From the NCBI GenBank assembly GCA_004764695.1, contig SMSO01000008.1, forward strand, positions 905,001 through 969,000: a DNA stretch of 64,000 bases, in the 5' to 3' direction. Both the position numbers and the translations under genes were made by a program. This document shows, one piece after another, positions 8,847 to 19,400 of the stretch. Each line of letters starts with the position of its first letter. Position 1 is the stretch's first letter. The notes under the pieces were generated by a model. That model did not search any database. It saw nothing but the letters and a program-made list of their open reading frames with translations, and was not told the origin of the DNA. The DNA is from Schizochytrium sp. TIO01. Its lineage: Eukaryota; Sar; Bigyra; Thraustochytrida; Thraustochytriidae.

Positions 8847-10358
8847 ATGAGCAGTGACGGCGAAGCTCACGCGAGCAAACGTGCTCGTACCGACGATGGA
8901 GCTGCTGAGGCCGAAAAGGGAAACGCATCCGCCGCCGCGAGCAGTATTTTCAGCAGTGTAATGCAGCGTCTCGCAGGTCGTGCAAGCTCCACAACAGCAG
9001 CAGTTCCTAAGACCCAAGATTCCACGACCAGCAAAGACAAAGCCAAAGAGACCTTCGAGGCCGCTTTAAAAGAAGCAGCAGCAGCAGCAGCAGCAGCCAG
9101 CGCAAAGGAGAAGTCATCTGCAAATGAAAGTGGCACTGCCGATGCCGCTGAGGAAGATGACAAGCTTGACGACGATGGAAACCGCATCTTGCCAGAAGAC
9201 TACCCTGAGGAGTTCGTGAATTTGGTGTCAGAATGCGTCGAAATCGAGGTGCAGAATGTTGGCTCGACGAAACCAATGTTCACACATCAAGTTTTCACAC
9301 GAGACAAATACATTTTGGGGTATAAGAATGTCAAAGCGAAGTTCTCATACACGGCACGGTGGCGTCTGCTGATGCAAGTTACGCATGAAGGCGTCATGCC
9401 TGAGGTTCGCAGGAAGGCCACGTGGGAGGTGGACAAAGATCCGCTCGAAATGGCACGGCAAAGCGGAATTGTACCAATTTATGGGGAAGCTACAAGCGTT
9501 ACGGAGGACCCTGAGGTCTTTGCTACTTGGGAACGCGAGGACAAGGAGCTCGAGGCCGCCGAGCCTGGCCTAAGCGGTGCTGAAGTAGTCTCTGCCACAG
9601 ATGAGGTCGAGATGCTTTACGTGCCAGAGGTGTATGCAAACGAAAATCGGCGCATGCTGCTGAGCCGTCTCCAGGCCATGTCGTTCTGGTTCATTGAGAC
9701 GGCACAACAAACTGATGCGGAAGACCCACGCTGGTCTCTTTATGTTATGCGAGTACCGTCAGGCCCACTGATCGGTTTCGTGTCTGTCTTTCAATTCAAC
9801 AATCCAATCCACAAGAAGCAACCGTTTACTTGGCGTATCTGCCAAACCGTAGTTTTGCCCCCTGTGCAGTACCACGGTATTGGACAACGTGCTGTGAAGG
9901 ATATCTATCTTCGAGCAATCAATAATGACCAAGTCTATGAGCTCAACGTTGAAGATCCCTGCCCGGCCTTTGTGCGCTTGCGAGATGCCGTGGAGCTTAC
10001 CCTTTGTCTAGAAAACGGTGTCTTTAAGGGAGTATCGCTTGCGGAAGAAGACGATACAGGTGCCTTGGCATCTGCATCTTTGGAAGCCATCCACTCGTCC
10101 ATGAAGGTTTCTCGTAGGCAAGCACAGCGTTGCTATGATATGTATCAGCTGTTTAAGCTTGAGCAAAACGAAAATGAAGAAACTATGCGCAAGTACCGTC
10201 TACAGCTCAAGCGACGTATTTTTCAAAATAATGTGGAGGGCGTCCAGGCTTTACCTCGGGAGGACCTGAAACGTAATTTGCATCTTCTTTATAACGATCT
10301 GGTGGATCAATTCCACGGTGCTCTTAAGCGGATCGAAACAAACCTTTTGGACAAGTAA
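8847..10358 (+). CDS. HAT1: Type B histone acetyltransferase catalytic subunit HAT1
   Basis: 503 residues from the ATG at 8847. Residues 1-110 are a low-complexity nuclear-type leader (KRARTD, poly-Ala, acidic). The HAT1 N-terminal region follows (YPEEFVNLV...ARWRLLMQVTHEGV). The catalytic GNAT part includes FWFIETAQQTDAEDPRW, equivalent to the invariant segment preceding the active site, the acetyl-CoA loop VQYHGIGQRAV and the VEDPCPAFVRLRD motif. HAT1 acetylates newly made histone H4 at Lys5 and Lys12 with the WD-repeat partner RbAp46/48, in cytoplasm and nucleus. The C-terminal helices (RKYRLQLKRRIFQNN) match the family's end. The polyalanine leader is encoded by a GCA-rich repeat near 9076. 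The ORF is intronless. Confidence 0.93.
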   Translation: MSSDGEAHASKRARTDDGAAEAEKGNASAAASSIFSSVMQRLAGRASSTTAAVPKTQDSTTSKDKAKETFEAALKEAAAAAAAASAKEKSSANESGTADAAEEDDKLDDDGNRILPEDYPEEFVNLVSECVEIEVQNVGSTKPMFTHQVFTRDKYILGYKNVKAKFSYTARWRLLMQVTHEGVMPEVRRKATWEVDKDPLEMARQSGIVPIYGEATSVTEDPEVFATWEREDKELEAAEPGLSGAEVVSATDEVEMLYVPEVYANENRRMLLSRLQAMSFWFIETAQQTDAEDPRWSLYVMRVPSGPLIGFVSVFQFNNPIHKKQPFTWRICQTVVLPPVQYHGIGQRAVKDIYLRAINNDQVYELNVEDPCPAFVRLRDAVELTLCLENGVFKGVSLAEEDDTGALASASLEAIHSSMKVSRRQAQRCYDMYQLFKLEQNENEETMRKYRLQLKRRIFQNNVEGVQALPREDLKRNLHLLYNDLVDQFHGALKRIETNLLDK

Positions 10359-10971
10359 TTCATTTGCACGGCACTGTCTTCCCTCTACTCCCAAGAATAG
10401 AAAGCGCTAATTATGGATGAATTACTTGAATCGAAAACGGAAATAGGCCGCGTTTAATGAGCGACTATTACACAGCCCAGCAGCCTTGCAAGAAAGAATG
10501 AAAAGCACCAATGACGACTAGGACCAATTTCTATTTTCTTGTTGGTTTCTAATTAGCGTCACTACACACAGCAAAGTACGAAAATAAATTAAAACACTCA
10601 AAAAGCGACATTTGAGAGCTGATTTTCAGCTTCAAATGTTGTGTAATTATTTTTACAAATGTTAGAAAAAGTAGCAAGAATGATTGCCTTGCAATTCTAG
10701 ATTATTCAACTACAAAGTCTCATGGAGGGAATTAAGGCTTGACATTGGCAAGACATAAATAGCAGTAGCCAAACCCTATTATCTATTTACATAACAGTGT
10801 ACGAGAAGAGGCCAAGAAATCGCAAAACCGCTGTTGCTAACATGATCATCTAGGTGCCCTAAAACGAGTATCTATTCCATTGCAGCCACAGAGGACGTCA
10901 GCTTGCTTTGTAATGAAGAAGATCGTTGACAGATAATAAAGTCTGTGGCAAGTTTCTTTCTTTTAAATCTA
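10359..10971. terminator. Convergent 3' region between HAT1 and calpain
   Basis: 613 bp lie between converging stop codons. The sequence is AT-rich with several AATAAA-like or AATTAAAA-like tracts (for example near 10583), which could serve as polyadenylation signals. No coding potential. Confidence 0.4.
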
Positions 10972-13900
10972 CTAAACAATGTTATCATCACCACAGTCAA
11001 GTGGCAAAGGTGCCACTTCAAAGTCTGTTTCACAGTAAATATTGATGCGAAAAGCACCTTCTCTTCCACGTGGGAATAATGACGGGAAGATCGTGTACGT
11101 CACATCAGCAGTACAAGGGAGCTTAATCTCAAATGAGAGATCACGCGAGTCTTTGTATTTCCCCGTGCTTGCAACGACGGACTTGGCAAGCAACTCACCT
11201 TCGAGGCGCTTACCACCAATGTCCAACAGCAAAAGCGACATAAACGGGTACATACGACCACTTTCGCGTGCTGCATGCTCGTATTGACCAAAGGGATCTA
11301 CACCCTCAGGTTCGTTGAAAAAGGATCCTGCCGAGCCTTGACGCGACTTATCATGACGCGATGTATGAGACTCTTGCAGGTTTGAAATCGAAAAGAATAC
11401 CGTCACCATCTCTTGCTTCATTCCCATGCAAAGAGCACGTGGGGACATTTTACTCTTGTGCGGCCGAGCCGCTTTAAGTCGGAAGGAATACTGGGGATTG
11501 TACCGCGCACCAGGTTGATTTGGAGGACCGCCCGCAGTGATACCCTTCCATTCAGCACTAATCGTTCGATGCAACCATTTATCGTTTTCGAAAATCTGGC
11601 ACACGTAGAGCCATTGAAAGCGCGCTACAAATTCCTCTAGAGAAATCCAGAACTCTCCATCATCACGAGAACCCTGTGGTCTTGAGCCGCTGTCAGACTC
11701 AAAACCAGTGGGAACCGAGCCGAGAGGATCCTGGCTCTCATTATCATCTTCATCCATTTGAGACAAGATTTCCCGTAAGCCATCCACCCGCGACGCAGAG
11801 TCTACCTCATATGACAGACGTCTCTGCATCCTTCGAGTCCATCGTTGGCGATCTTTGCGGGACCATGGTCCATTCCAACGCGAAATGCCCCAAGGATCAC
11901 GCAATTGAAGCAACCGGTGGTGGCCATTGTAATCAGACTCATCTACCACACGAACAATAGAGTATGCGTGGCCGTGCACGATGCCATTGCGATCAGTGGC
12001 AAGCTGGCCATCAGCATATCTATCTGAGCCATTGTCCATCTGCGGAGCTGGGGAACCAGCCGCAAGCAATGCTCCGCGGTGATAAAACTCCAAGAGTTTG
12101 TCCCACAGCGCACCTGACATGACGACTTCCACATCGTCATGAAGTGAAAACACTTGTGATAGACCTCCTGTGAGATCTACCAGAGCAGAGTGCACATGAC
12201 CGCCGTTGAGTGCTTCATAAGAGCCAAAGCGTTTTGCATATGCCTTTTCGATAAGCATAGGCCACAGAACGTTTCCGCTGCGCGATCGGCAGTATTGCGG
12301 GAGGGGAAGGCGCCTAACTTCATTGGAATCATACTCACGATGCGGGCCACGATGTAAGACAACGTCGGGTGGGCGATCACTCAGACGAAGAGTTTTTGTC
12401 TCATCATTTGGATCAAACTCGAGGCTCTGCTCTAAAGAGCAAGGGAAGCGATCGTCAACCAGGATATTTTCCCATTTTCCGTCAAGGAACAGGCGGACGT
12501 GGTAAAGGCCCTTATCAGTCACTCGTTTAGTGACAACAACGTGATCCAAAAGCTTTGGGAAGAGAGCCACAACAGAAATTGCGCTTAGAAGCCAGCAATC
12601 TCCTGTACCACCTTGCAAGACTTCGGTAGGGTCGTAGTCATCATCAGCAGGCTTTACACAGACCTGACGACCAAGACTCATTGCAACGTTAGGAGGAAAG
12701 AATTCGTGAGGGCGGCACCACACAGCACCGCGAATATCCTCATCGTCAAGATCATCCATATATTCTAGATAATCCTCATCGTCCCAATCGAGGAAAAGAC
12801 TTGCATTAGTTGCAGGAAAGTCATTATCTTGCCATACACCGTCACGTCTCAAAATAGATGCAAGCTTGGCAAGAAGCTTCTCGTCATTAAGGTGTTTCCA
12901 TGAATGCTTGACATTATTGAGTCCACTGCCATGACGCACCAACTGTACAATAGACCCAGTCCCAGATCCAGATCCTTGCTTGGTCAAATTTTCGTTGCTT
13001 CCGCGACGTTCATATTGACTTGCAATCAAATCCTTTCGTTGACTTACTGATTGGGCAATGCTCAAACGACCCACGTTGCGGTCCTCGGCCGGATTCCGGT
13101 CTGACGAGAAACGCTTCGAGGCAGCACGTAAACTACCTCGAGCACCTTGCAAAAATTTCATAGCTTTTGACGTAGGGGTCTGTAGCATAGATCCGCTTCG
13201 TTGCGAGTCACTTCGATCAGGTAACGTTTTAGACTTTGGTGAGCCAGGGGTAGTGGCATCAGTAAATGGTGGAAATTGAGGTAATGGTGGAATTCTTAAT
13301 TGAAGTTGCTCTGCCTGCCCACTTGTCAGTGAGGTGCTTGAGAACTGGGGAATCACCTTGCGTGCATCGTCAAGGATACCATTGGTTGAGTCAGAGGAGT
13401 TCGTCCGCATGATCTGATGAATACTCTCAGACTGGCCGGAACTCGCTGCACTTACTGAGTCACCTGCGTCGGAGGCGAGGGGAGACCACATGCTCCGCTT
13501 AATGGCTGCACGCTGTTCGAGGAGAGTCTGCGTCGTTCGCATCCAGAAGAGTACATTAAATAAAGCATCGTACTTACACCCATCATGCATGTACCGAACG
13601 TGCTCGAGATCTTGTTCATACAATTCTTTGTAGTAAGCAATAAGAGCCGGGACGGAATTAATCACGATCTCATCTGTAGATACAGATCGCTCAGGAAAAG
13701 GACGCAATGCAGCACCGCTTTCTAGATCAGGATGTTGATTTTCATCACAGGTTCTGCCTTGATTGTTATCTGCAGTTTGTGGTTTGATACTTTTAAAGTC
13801 GAGGGTCAACAGGCTTGGTAGCTCCGGGGCTGAGGAGAATTCTCGAAGAACAAGGCCCGGAGAAGAAGACGCCGAGTGTTCTGGGACCAAGTCACTCTTG

Positions 13901-16900
13901 TTAGCGCGGCGAAGTGAGTGACCTCGGGCGCTATTATGACTATGCTTGTACCCGGAGGGAAGCGGGATATCCTCACGTTCGCCACTCTCGTCTAGATGAG
14001 GACGGCAGGTCCTTAACCAAGAAGCCATCATTGCTTGCTGTGAGATCTGCAGACAACGCTCGACAGACTCACGAAGGATCCTTTCAAAGACAGCATCAAG
14101 TTCGGAGACATCATCAATCTCAAGGAGATTTCCTCGAAACTGAATGCTGCGGGCAATAGTCATGTGCATAGCATATATTTCCATGAGACAAATCGCTACG
14201 CAAGTGATTGAAACACCTGCATTCGGTTGCACGGTCCACGAAATAAGGAGTCCTAAAAGCTGAATGGAGAACAACACACCAATAACCCACAACAAAGGAG
14301 AGTTATGTTTATAAAGCTCGCCTCCACGATTCTCAACTTTAAATGCGATAGCAGGAATGCCAAAAAGAGATGGCGAGGGGCATAGGCGCGTAGACTTGCG
14401 TACAAGATCGCGGTGAATGCTGAGAATATAAATCACAGAAAAGATCAATGCCAAGGCATAGGCAAGAATAAAGTAACTTAGACCATACAGAGGATCAGCT
14501 GCGTCACCCACGATGTCTGATTTTTCTGTGCAAAGATCCCAGAGCCCTACAGCAAGAAGAGCACAAATAAGAAGAACAACAATCCAAAGTAGCCGGCGGG
14601 TGGGTCGGAAGCGTTTATCACTATCTAGCTTTGTAGAATGCCACCAGAGCCAAATTCCTGAAAGAATGAAAATAAGCATGAGGCTTAGATAGTAGAAAAT
14701 GCCAGCAATATCCGTGAAGCGAATGATAAACCATGCACCAAGACCGAGGAGAATAGCACAGCAGGTGAGTCCAGCGGCAATGACAAAACCAGTAAGTTGA
14801 AAGTGGTCATCTCGGAAAATCTGCATAGCACCTACTCCGCTAATAAAGACAGGAACTAGGAGGAGGAAAAAGCCAACAATATCCAGAAAGTCATTGTAGC
14901 TAGTTCCCTTTGATGTGATAACTTCCTCTAGACCAACAATGTAAGCAACCAGCATACTCGCGACGAGAAGAAGGAAAAGAATCATGAGCCCACGAGAAAT
15001 CTGCAACGTGTTGAACCAAAGTTGGGCGCCGAGCACACCACATAACAATGCGAAGGTTGCACAAGGGAAGAGAATAGCGAATTCAGGGTCGAGATCTTCA
15101 ATTTCATAGCCAAGAGAAATACCCCATGCAGTGAAACCCAGAACAACAAAGAGGCAGCCTATGATGACAACTACGTTACGACGCCAGATGAGCGTTCGTG
15201 CAGCTTTGACTTTGGCAGCATAATTGCGAAGTTTATCATAGTGATCGTCGTTAGGGGATGGATCTGCAGGGAGAATGACACGCTTCGGCAAAGCACGAAG
15301 AAAGCGAAAGTCATCCTTGACCCAGACCTGATGCACGTAAGCCCCGATAAAAAAGGTTGGCAACATGGTTGCAACAGTACCTACAACAGAAAACTTGGCG
15401 GGGCGGTCAAACATTTGATATGAGATGAAGTGTGCACTGTAAATAGCTACAAGCATAACACCTGCAAAGCTGACGAGTACCTGCGACATGAGACGAAAGT
15501 TGCTCAAAAGATGAAGTGGGCGCTTTCCTCGGATGCGAAACCAAAATTGCCACGCGAGGAAGCCAACAAAGAAATTACATACAATAAGAAGTGCAAGCAT
15601 GCCAATTTTATACTGCGGCACTTCCTCGTCAAGGATCATCACTGTGACATAACCGCTCGAATTCTCATTGATACCAAGGCGCATTGTATTGTCGACAGAC
15701 GGAAAGCTAAGAAGAAGAGTAAGCCCTCCAAAGTATAGGAAGAAGATGACAAAGAGAATTTCACGCATGAAAACAACACCCGTCAACCAACAGGCTCGAA
15801 AAAGCGATGATGGTCCTCTCACCCGGTGGAAGGCACGAAGCACTTGGTGACGACCAAGCTTTCCCGAGGGCCGTTTGGAGATGTATTCCTGCGCAAGGCC
15901 CCGACTCAGGTAAACACCGGCGATGGTGTAAAGACATGCTTGGCCAATAAACCACGAGTCACTAGGTACGCTAATGAGAACGATTCGCGCCGCAAGGAGT
16001 ACGAATGCTACATGCCATGGCTGCGCACGACTAATATTAGAAATGTTGTGGCTCGACTTGTGTCTCGATTTGATGTTTGTGTTCTCGAAGTATTTGAGTA
16101 AGAGGATAGAATCAGCCATAATGATTCCTACCGCCTGGAAGAAAGTCACAGAACGTTGTGTGAGAATGAGATGAAGTATGGCATGCATGAGCAATACCGT
16201 GAGTGAGGCAGCGTAGGTAATCATAATTCCAGAACGCAAGATACCCATGTAGGATTGAAGAAGAGTTTCGAGGTAGTTGAGCTTTTTCGCTGGTTTAACC
16301 ACCCAAGCTGGTGCCCGAATGTGATTATCTGCGGCTGTGTGGCGGGAAGAACGTGTGCGACGGACAGGGAGCGAGCCAGATGTGGGACGACGAAGTCCAG
16401 GAAGGTCTACCATTTGTTTCCAGACGCAGGTCTTCAGAACCTCGTAGGCCCGTGCCATTTCACGATCAAGGAGTTCCTTGCCATCAGGACTAGAAAGAGG
16501 TTCCCGAATGGGGCTTTCAATATCTGGAAGTGCATCCCAGTCGCTGACATGATGCGCACCTCCTGAGGCTGCCCCTTGGCAGCTGGACGACGAAGATGAG
16601 TGGGAAGAAGCAGAGGAAGTAGCGTTGCGAAGTTTTGAGGAGGACTTTACGTATCCAGTCTTGCTTTCGCTGGTATCAAAATTGGATACTCTTGATGCAG
16701 AGTGATTGTCAGAATCAGATGGAGAGTCTTCATTCGATTTCATCATGTTCCCAGTAGTAGAGGATCTTGCAGCTTTCGCTTCACGATGAAAACGTCGGCC
16801 CTTGCGTGTGTCATCGTTGTCATTGTCATCGTCATCATCATCATCATCGAAATCAGGGTCGTGGGAACTACCTTGGTCTTCTAAATCGTCACTTTCATTG

Positions 16901-17940
16901 GAGTTGTTACTACTCATGTTCATGAGAACATTAACTCGTTCTTGGGCAGTTGGTGCCCGTTCTTTGAGGCGCATCTCAATATCCTGGGACGGCTCTGATG
17001 CATCATGATGCGACCCAAGCTCTGTAGAGGACATCATAGCTGACTGGTGAGCGTTAACACCATAGCGCATGAGACTTTGCGCGACATGGGTCTGGACCTC
17101 TACAACTAAGTCAACGCCGGCATGAACATAAAGATCTAAAAGAAAAGCGGTGGCAATCACAAAGACTGAATTAAACAGAAGGAAGAGCCAGTTGGATCCA
17201 ACGTGCCAAGTTGCATCATCCTCGAAAAAGTCATCCCCACTATCTGCAAGCCTCTCAATGGTGTGGTTGCAAGTATTGTACATCCAAGCGATTTCCTCGC
17301 CTCTGCATTCTCCAAAGGGAATAAGGAAGGTGTTGGTGACGGTGATGAAGCCGAGAGCAAGGAAGACCAGGAAGAAGAAAATGCGTCTCAGCACTGCTTC
17401 TCGTCGGGTTTGCTCGGCCCAAGGCTGTTCCTCGCCGACGAGGGGGTCAAGAGAGTTTGGAATACAGGCGATGACGCGGAGTTGGGAGGCTAGGCTCCAT
17501 TGATTTCTTCGCCAAAAGATGACCATGGTAAGAATGGTGAGCAAATAAAAGAACATGGAGACCATGGCCAAGGGCTTTTGGCGAAAATTGCCCCATTCGC
17601 TAAACGAAGCGGCATAATAGAGTGTGAGAGCGGCACTCACAGCGAGTCCAACCAGGATCGCGTAAGCAATGAAGGTCCATCCTCGGATGGTATAATGAAA
17701 CAGGCGCAGATTGCTTTGTGTGGAGGGCAACTTGGCGAGCCATGGAACGAACCAGTTTCTGCGCATAGATATTAAAGGGGCAATCATCCAAAGCCGGAAG
17801 CGTGTTTTAGCAAGAATAAGCATGGCCAGTGCGTAGAGTACTGCAGTACAGCATGCTGCCACGACCAGGGCTTGTGCATTCCTTACCTCCCAGAGACCGT
17901 CCCTTTCCCATAATGAGAATCCTGTCGTTTGAACCGTCAT
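10972..17940 (-). CDS. TML/DEK1-type transmembrane calpain (phytocalpain-like)
   Basis: 2322 residues in one uninterrupted frame from ATG 17938-17940. About six membrane segments occupy residues 20-270. A Ser/Asp-rich loop spans 290-560, many more membrane segments 565-1260, and a long disordered linker reaches about 1700. The calpain protease core starts near 1700 (GVWQDNDFPATNASLF) and ends near 2125, followed by a C2-like/domain III region (WKGITAGG...YNPQYSFRLK). The order MEM-loop-linker-CysPc-C2L is that of plant DEK1 (about 2150 residues) and of TML calpains of protists. Catalytic Cys1782 (TGDCWLLSA) and His1991 (GHAYSI) are present, but the Asn of the canonical RNPWG is Asp2015 (LRDPWGISRWNGPW). 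The family is thought to sense membrane or mechanical cues and release the cytosolic protease. No calmodulin-like penta-EF hand is present. Confidence 0.93.
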   Translation of the reverse strand: MTVQTTGFSLWERDGLWEVRNAQALVVAACCTAVLYALAMLILAKTRFRLWMIAPLISMRRNWFVPWLAKLPSTQSNLRLFHYTIRGWTFIAYAILVGLAVSAALTLYYAASFSEWGNFRQKPLAMVSMFFYLLTILTMVIFWRRNQWSLASQLRVIACIPNSLDPLVGEEQPWAEQTRREAVLRRIFFFLVFLALGFITVTNTFLIPFGECRGEEIAWMYNTCNHTIERLADSGDDFFEDDATWHVGSNWLFLLFNSVFVIATAFLLDLYVHAGVDLVVEVQTHVAQSLMRYGVNAHQSAMMSSTELGSHHDASEPSQDIEMRLKERAPTAQERVNVLMNMSSNNSNESDDLEDQGSSHDPDFDDDDDDDDNDNDDTRKGRRFHREAKAARSSTTGNMMKSNEDSPSDSDNHSASRVSNFDTSESKTGYVKSSSKLRNATSSASSHSSSSSSCQGAASGGAHHVSDWDALPDIESPIREPLSSPDGKELLDREMARAYEVLKTCVWKQMVDLPGLRRPTSGSLPVRRTRSSRHTAADNHIRAPAWVVKPAKKLNYLETLLQSYMGILRSGIMITYAASLTVLLMHAILHLILTQRSVTFFQAVGIIMADSILLLKYFENTNIKSRHKSSHNISNISRAQPWHVAFVLLAARIVLISVPSDSWFIGQACLYTIAGVYLSRGLAQEYISKRPSGKLGRHQVLRAFHRVRGPSSLFRACWLTGVVFMREILFVIFFLYFGGLTLLLSFPSVDNTMRLGINENSSGYVTVMILDEEVPQYKIGMLALLIVCNFFVGFLAWQFWFRIRGKRPLHLLSNFRLMSQVLVSFAGVMLVAIYSAHFISYQMFDRPAKFSVVGTVATMLPTFFIGAYVHQVWVKDDFRFLRALPKRVILPADPSPNDDHYDKLRNYAAKVKAARTLIWRRNVVVIIGCLFVVLGFTAWGISLGYEIEDLDPEFAILFPCATFALLCGVLGAQLWFNTLQISRGLMILFLLLVASMLVAYIVGLEEVITSKGTSYNDFLDIVGFFLLLVPVFISGVGAMQIFRDDHFQLTGFVIAAGLTCCAILLGLGAWFIIRFTDIAGIFYYLSLMLIFILSGIWLWWHSTKLDSDKRFRPTRRLLWIVVLLICALLAVGLWDLCTEKSDIVGDAADPLYGLSYFILAYALALIFSVIYILSIHRDLVRKSTRLCPSPSLFGIPAIAFKVENRGGELYKHNSPLLWVIGVLFSIQLLGLLISWTVQPNAGVSITCVAICLMEIYAMHMTIARSIQFRGNLLEIDDVSELDAVFERILRESVERCLQISQQAMMASWLRTCRPHLDESGEREDIPLPSGYKHSHNSARGHSLRRANKSDLVPEHSASSSPGLVLREFSSAPELPSLLTLDFKSIKPQTADNNQGRTCDENQHPDLESGAALRPFPERSVSTDEIVINSVPALIAYYKELYEQDLEHVRYMHDGCKYDALFNVLFWMRTTQTLLEQRAAIKRSMWSPLASDAGDSVSAASSGQSESIHQIMRTNSSDSTNGILDDARKVIPQFSSTSLTSGQAEQLQLRIPPLPQFPPFTDATTPGSPKSKTLPDRSDSQRSGSMLQTPTSKAMKFLQGARGSLRAASKRFSSDRNPAEDRNVGRLSIAQSVSQRKDLIASQYERRGSNENLTKQGSGSGTGSIVQLVRHGSGLNNVKHSWKHLNDEKLLAKLASILRRDGVWQDNDFPATNASLFLDWDDEDYLEYMDDLDDEDIRGAVWCRPHEFFPPNVAMSLGRQVCVKPADDDYDPTEVLQGGTGDCWLLSAISVVALFPKLLDHVVVTKRVTDKGLYHVRLFLDGKWENILVDDRFPCSLEQSLEFDPNDETKTLRLSDRPPDVVLHRGPHREYDSNEVRRLPLPQYCRSRSGNVLWPMLIEKAYAKRFGSYEALNGGHVHSALVDLTGGLSQVFSLHDDVEVVMSGALWDKLLEFYHRGALLAAGSPAPQMDNGSDRYADGQLATDRNGIVHGHAYSIVRVVDESDYNGHHRLLQLRDPWGISRWNGPWSRKDRQRWTRRMQRRLSYEVDSASRVDGLREILSQMDEDDNESQDPLGSVPTGFESDSGSRPQGSRDDGEFWISLEEFVARFQWLYVCQIFENDKWLHRTISAEWKGITAGGPPNQPGARYNPQYSFRLKAARPHKSKMSPRALCMGMKQEMVTVFFSISNLQESHTSRHDKSRQGSAGSFFNEPEGVDPFGQYEHAARESGRMYPFMSLLLLDIGGKRLEGELLAKSVVASTGKYKDSRDLSFEIKLPCTADVTYTIFPSLFPRGREGAFRINIYCETDFEVAPLPLDCGDDNIV

Positions 17941-18921
17941 TGTGATTAATTCTGTGCGTCGCTTAAAACTTTCAAGTGATGAGTTTTAATTCTGTTTGAG
18001 TCAAGACAGATGGGGCTTTCTTGTCTGTATCTGTTTTAAATAATGTGTAGCCTGTGTTGCAAATTTGTTGCGCCTGGTTCCTTTGTTTAGTATGTTTCCC
18101 TCCCTTCTTTTCCTCGCTCGTGTGAATCTGTGTGTGGTTGCGAGGCTACGATAGCGTGCAAAGGATAGCGAGCTTAAAGCACACTTTGCTTTGTGTGTAT
18201 TTGTTTTCCTGCCTGTCTGTCTGGTATAATTTTGAGTTGGCTCTAAAACCAAAGAAGACCACAGTTCTACGTCTCTATTGACCTTGAGATTCCGCCCGGC
18301 GTGGGCAGGTCACAACGCCGGGCGAAGAGCGATATTGACGGTAGTTGTGCCAGAAGACTGCGACCGTGCAAGGGCCTCCCTATCGTCTGAGGAAGCGTGC
18401 AGATCTCGCGTTGTAACAACCAGGATTGAAATTTGCACCAACTTTTTCGAAACTCCTCCCAGCGCGAGGTCCAATTTTCGTGGCGATAGAGCGACGACGA
18501 CAGTGACGAATGAAAACCCCGGCTGATGACTTTTTGCAGCTGGAAGCCGCCTGCGCCTGATTCTTCAAGGCGCTTGCTTGTTCTCCTCAAGTCTCCAATT
18601 TTCAAGGGTTCAATATTGGAAATTCCCCAGCTTGTGTAGCAATTGCCGCCTGTTCTTCTGCGCCGGAGGCCGCTCGTCGCGTCCAAGACCGGCGCAGAAA
18701 CTTCGTTCCCGGGGCTGTTTGTTTGCCCGTCGACACAGCAGCCGGCAAGATCAACGCCACAGAAGCGAGCTTACGCTGCACTACGGCAGTGCAGACCCGT
18801 TCGCTTCCGCGACGATCAGCTGCACTGCGTGGATGCCTACCTAGAGATCCACTAACAGAGTTGTCTACTGCACCGCCTCGCAAACGGACCGCCAGGCGGG
18901 AAGCCCGGGCGGCCGAGCTGC

Positions 18922-18956
<35 letters not shown>
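18922..18956. repeat. (CAGG)n microsatellite
   Basis: About 8.7 perfect tetranucleotide units inside a GC-rich patch. The complementary (CCTG)n tract lies at 21269-21294 in a similar GC-rich context but in opposite orientation. Confidence 0.95.
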
Positions 18957-19232
18957 CCGCGCCGGTGCGCCGCGAGGAAGGGCTCCGGCTCTGGGCGGGC
19001 TCGGGCACAGAGCTCCCGAGTCGATGTTTCAGCCTCGCGCCGCTTTTGAAAATGAGAAAGAGCGATTCACTCACTCCCTCACTAAGATGTTGAAGATCCA
19101 CCTTGCCTCCGCCGTCTCAGCCCGAGCCGAGCGCAGCTGCAGGGCCGCTGGAGGCCGCTGCCGAGGTCGCGGAGCTGCTTCCTCGCTGCGGTGGCGCGTC
19201 TGCGCTGCACGCTCGCGCGGGATGCAGGAATG

Positions 19233-19273
19233 AACAAACAAACAAACAAACAAACAATCAATCAATCAATCAA
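19233..19273. repeat. (ACAA)n-(ATCA)n compound microsatellite
   Basis: Tandem ACAA units change directly into ATCA units, a compound tetranucleotide repeat of about 41 bp. Confidence 0.9.
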
Positions 19274-19347
19274 AGACAAAAGAGGCACTTCTTTCATTCT
19301 CTTTTCTGCTGCAAAAAGAAACACTAAAAGAAGAAAAGTAAGAGAGG

Positions 19348-19400
19348 CAAATTCAAATTCAAATTCAAATTCAAATTCAAATTCAAATTCAAATTCAAAT
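19348..19400. repeat. (CAAATT)n hexanucleotide repeat
   Basis: Nearly nine perfect hexanucleotide units, followed within 100 bp by a GA tract and a run of about 17 A. Confidence 0.95.

Noticed and set aside
10359..17940. Plus-strand frames inside the calpain gene
   Set aside because: Antisense shadows of a strongly conserved minus-strand protein.
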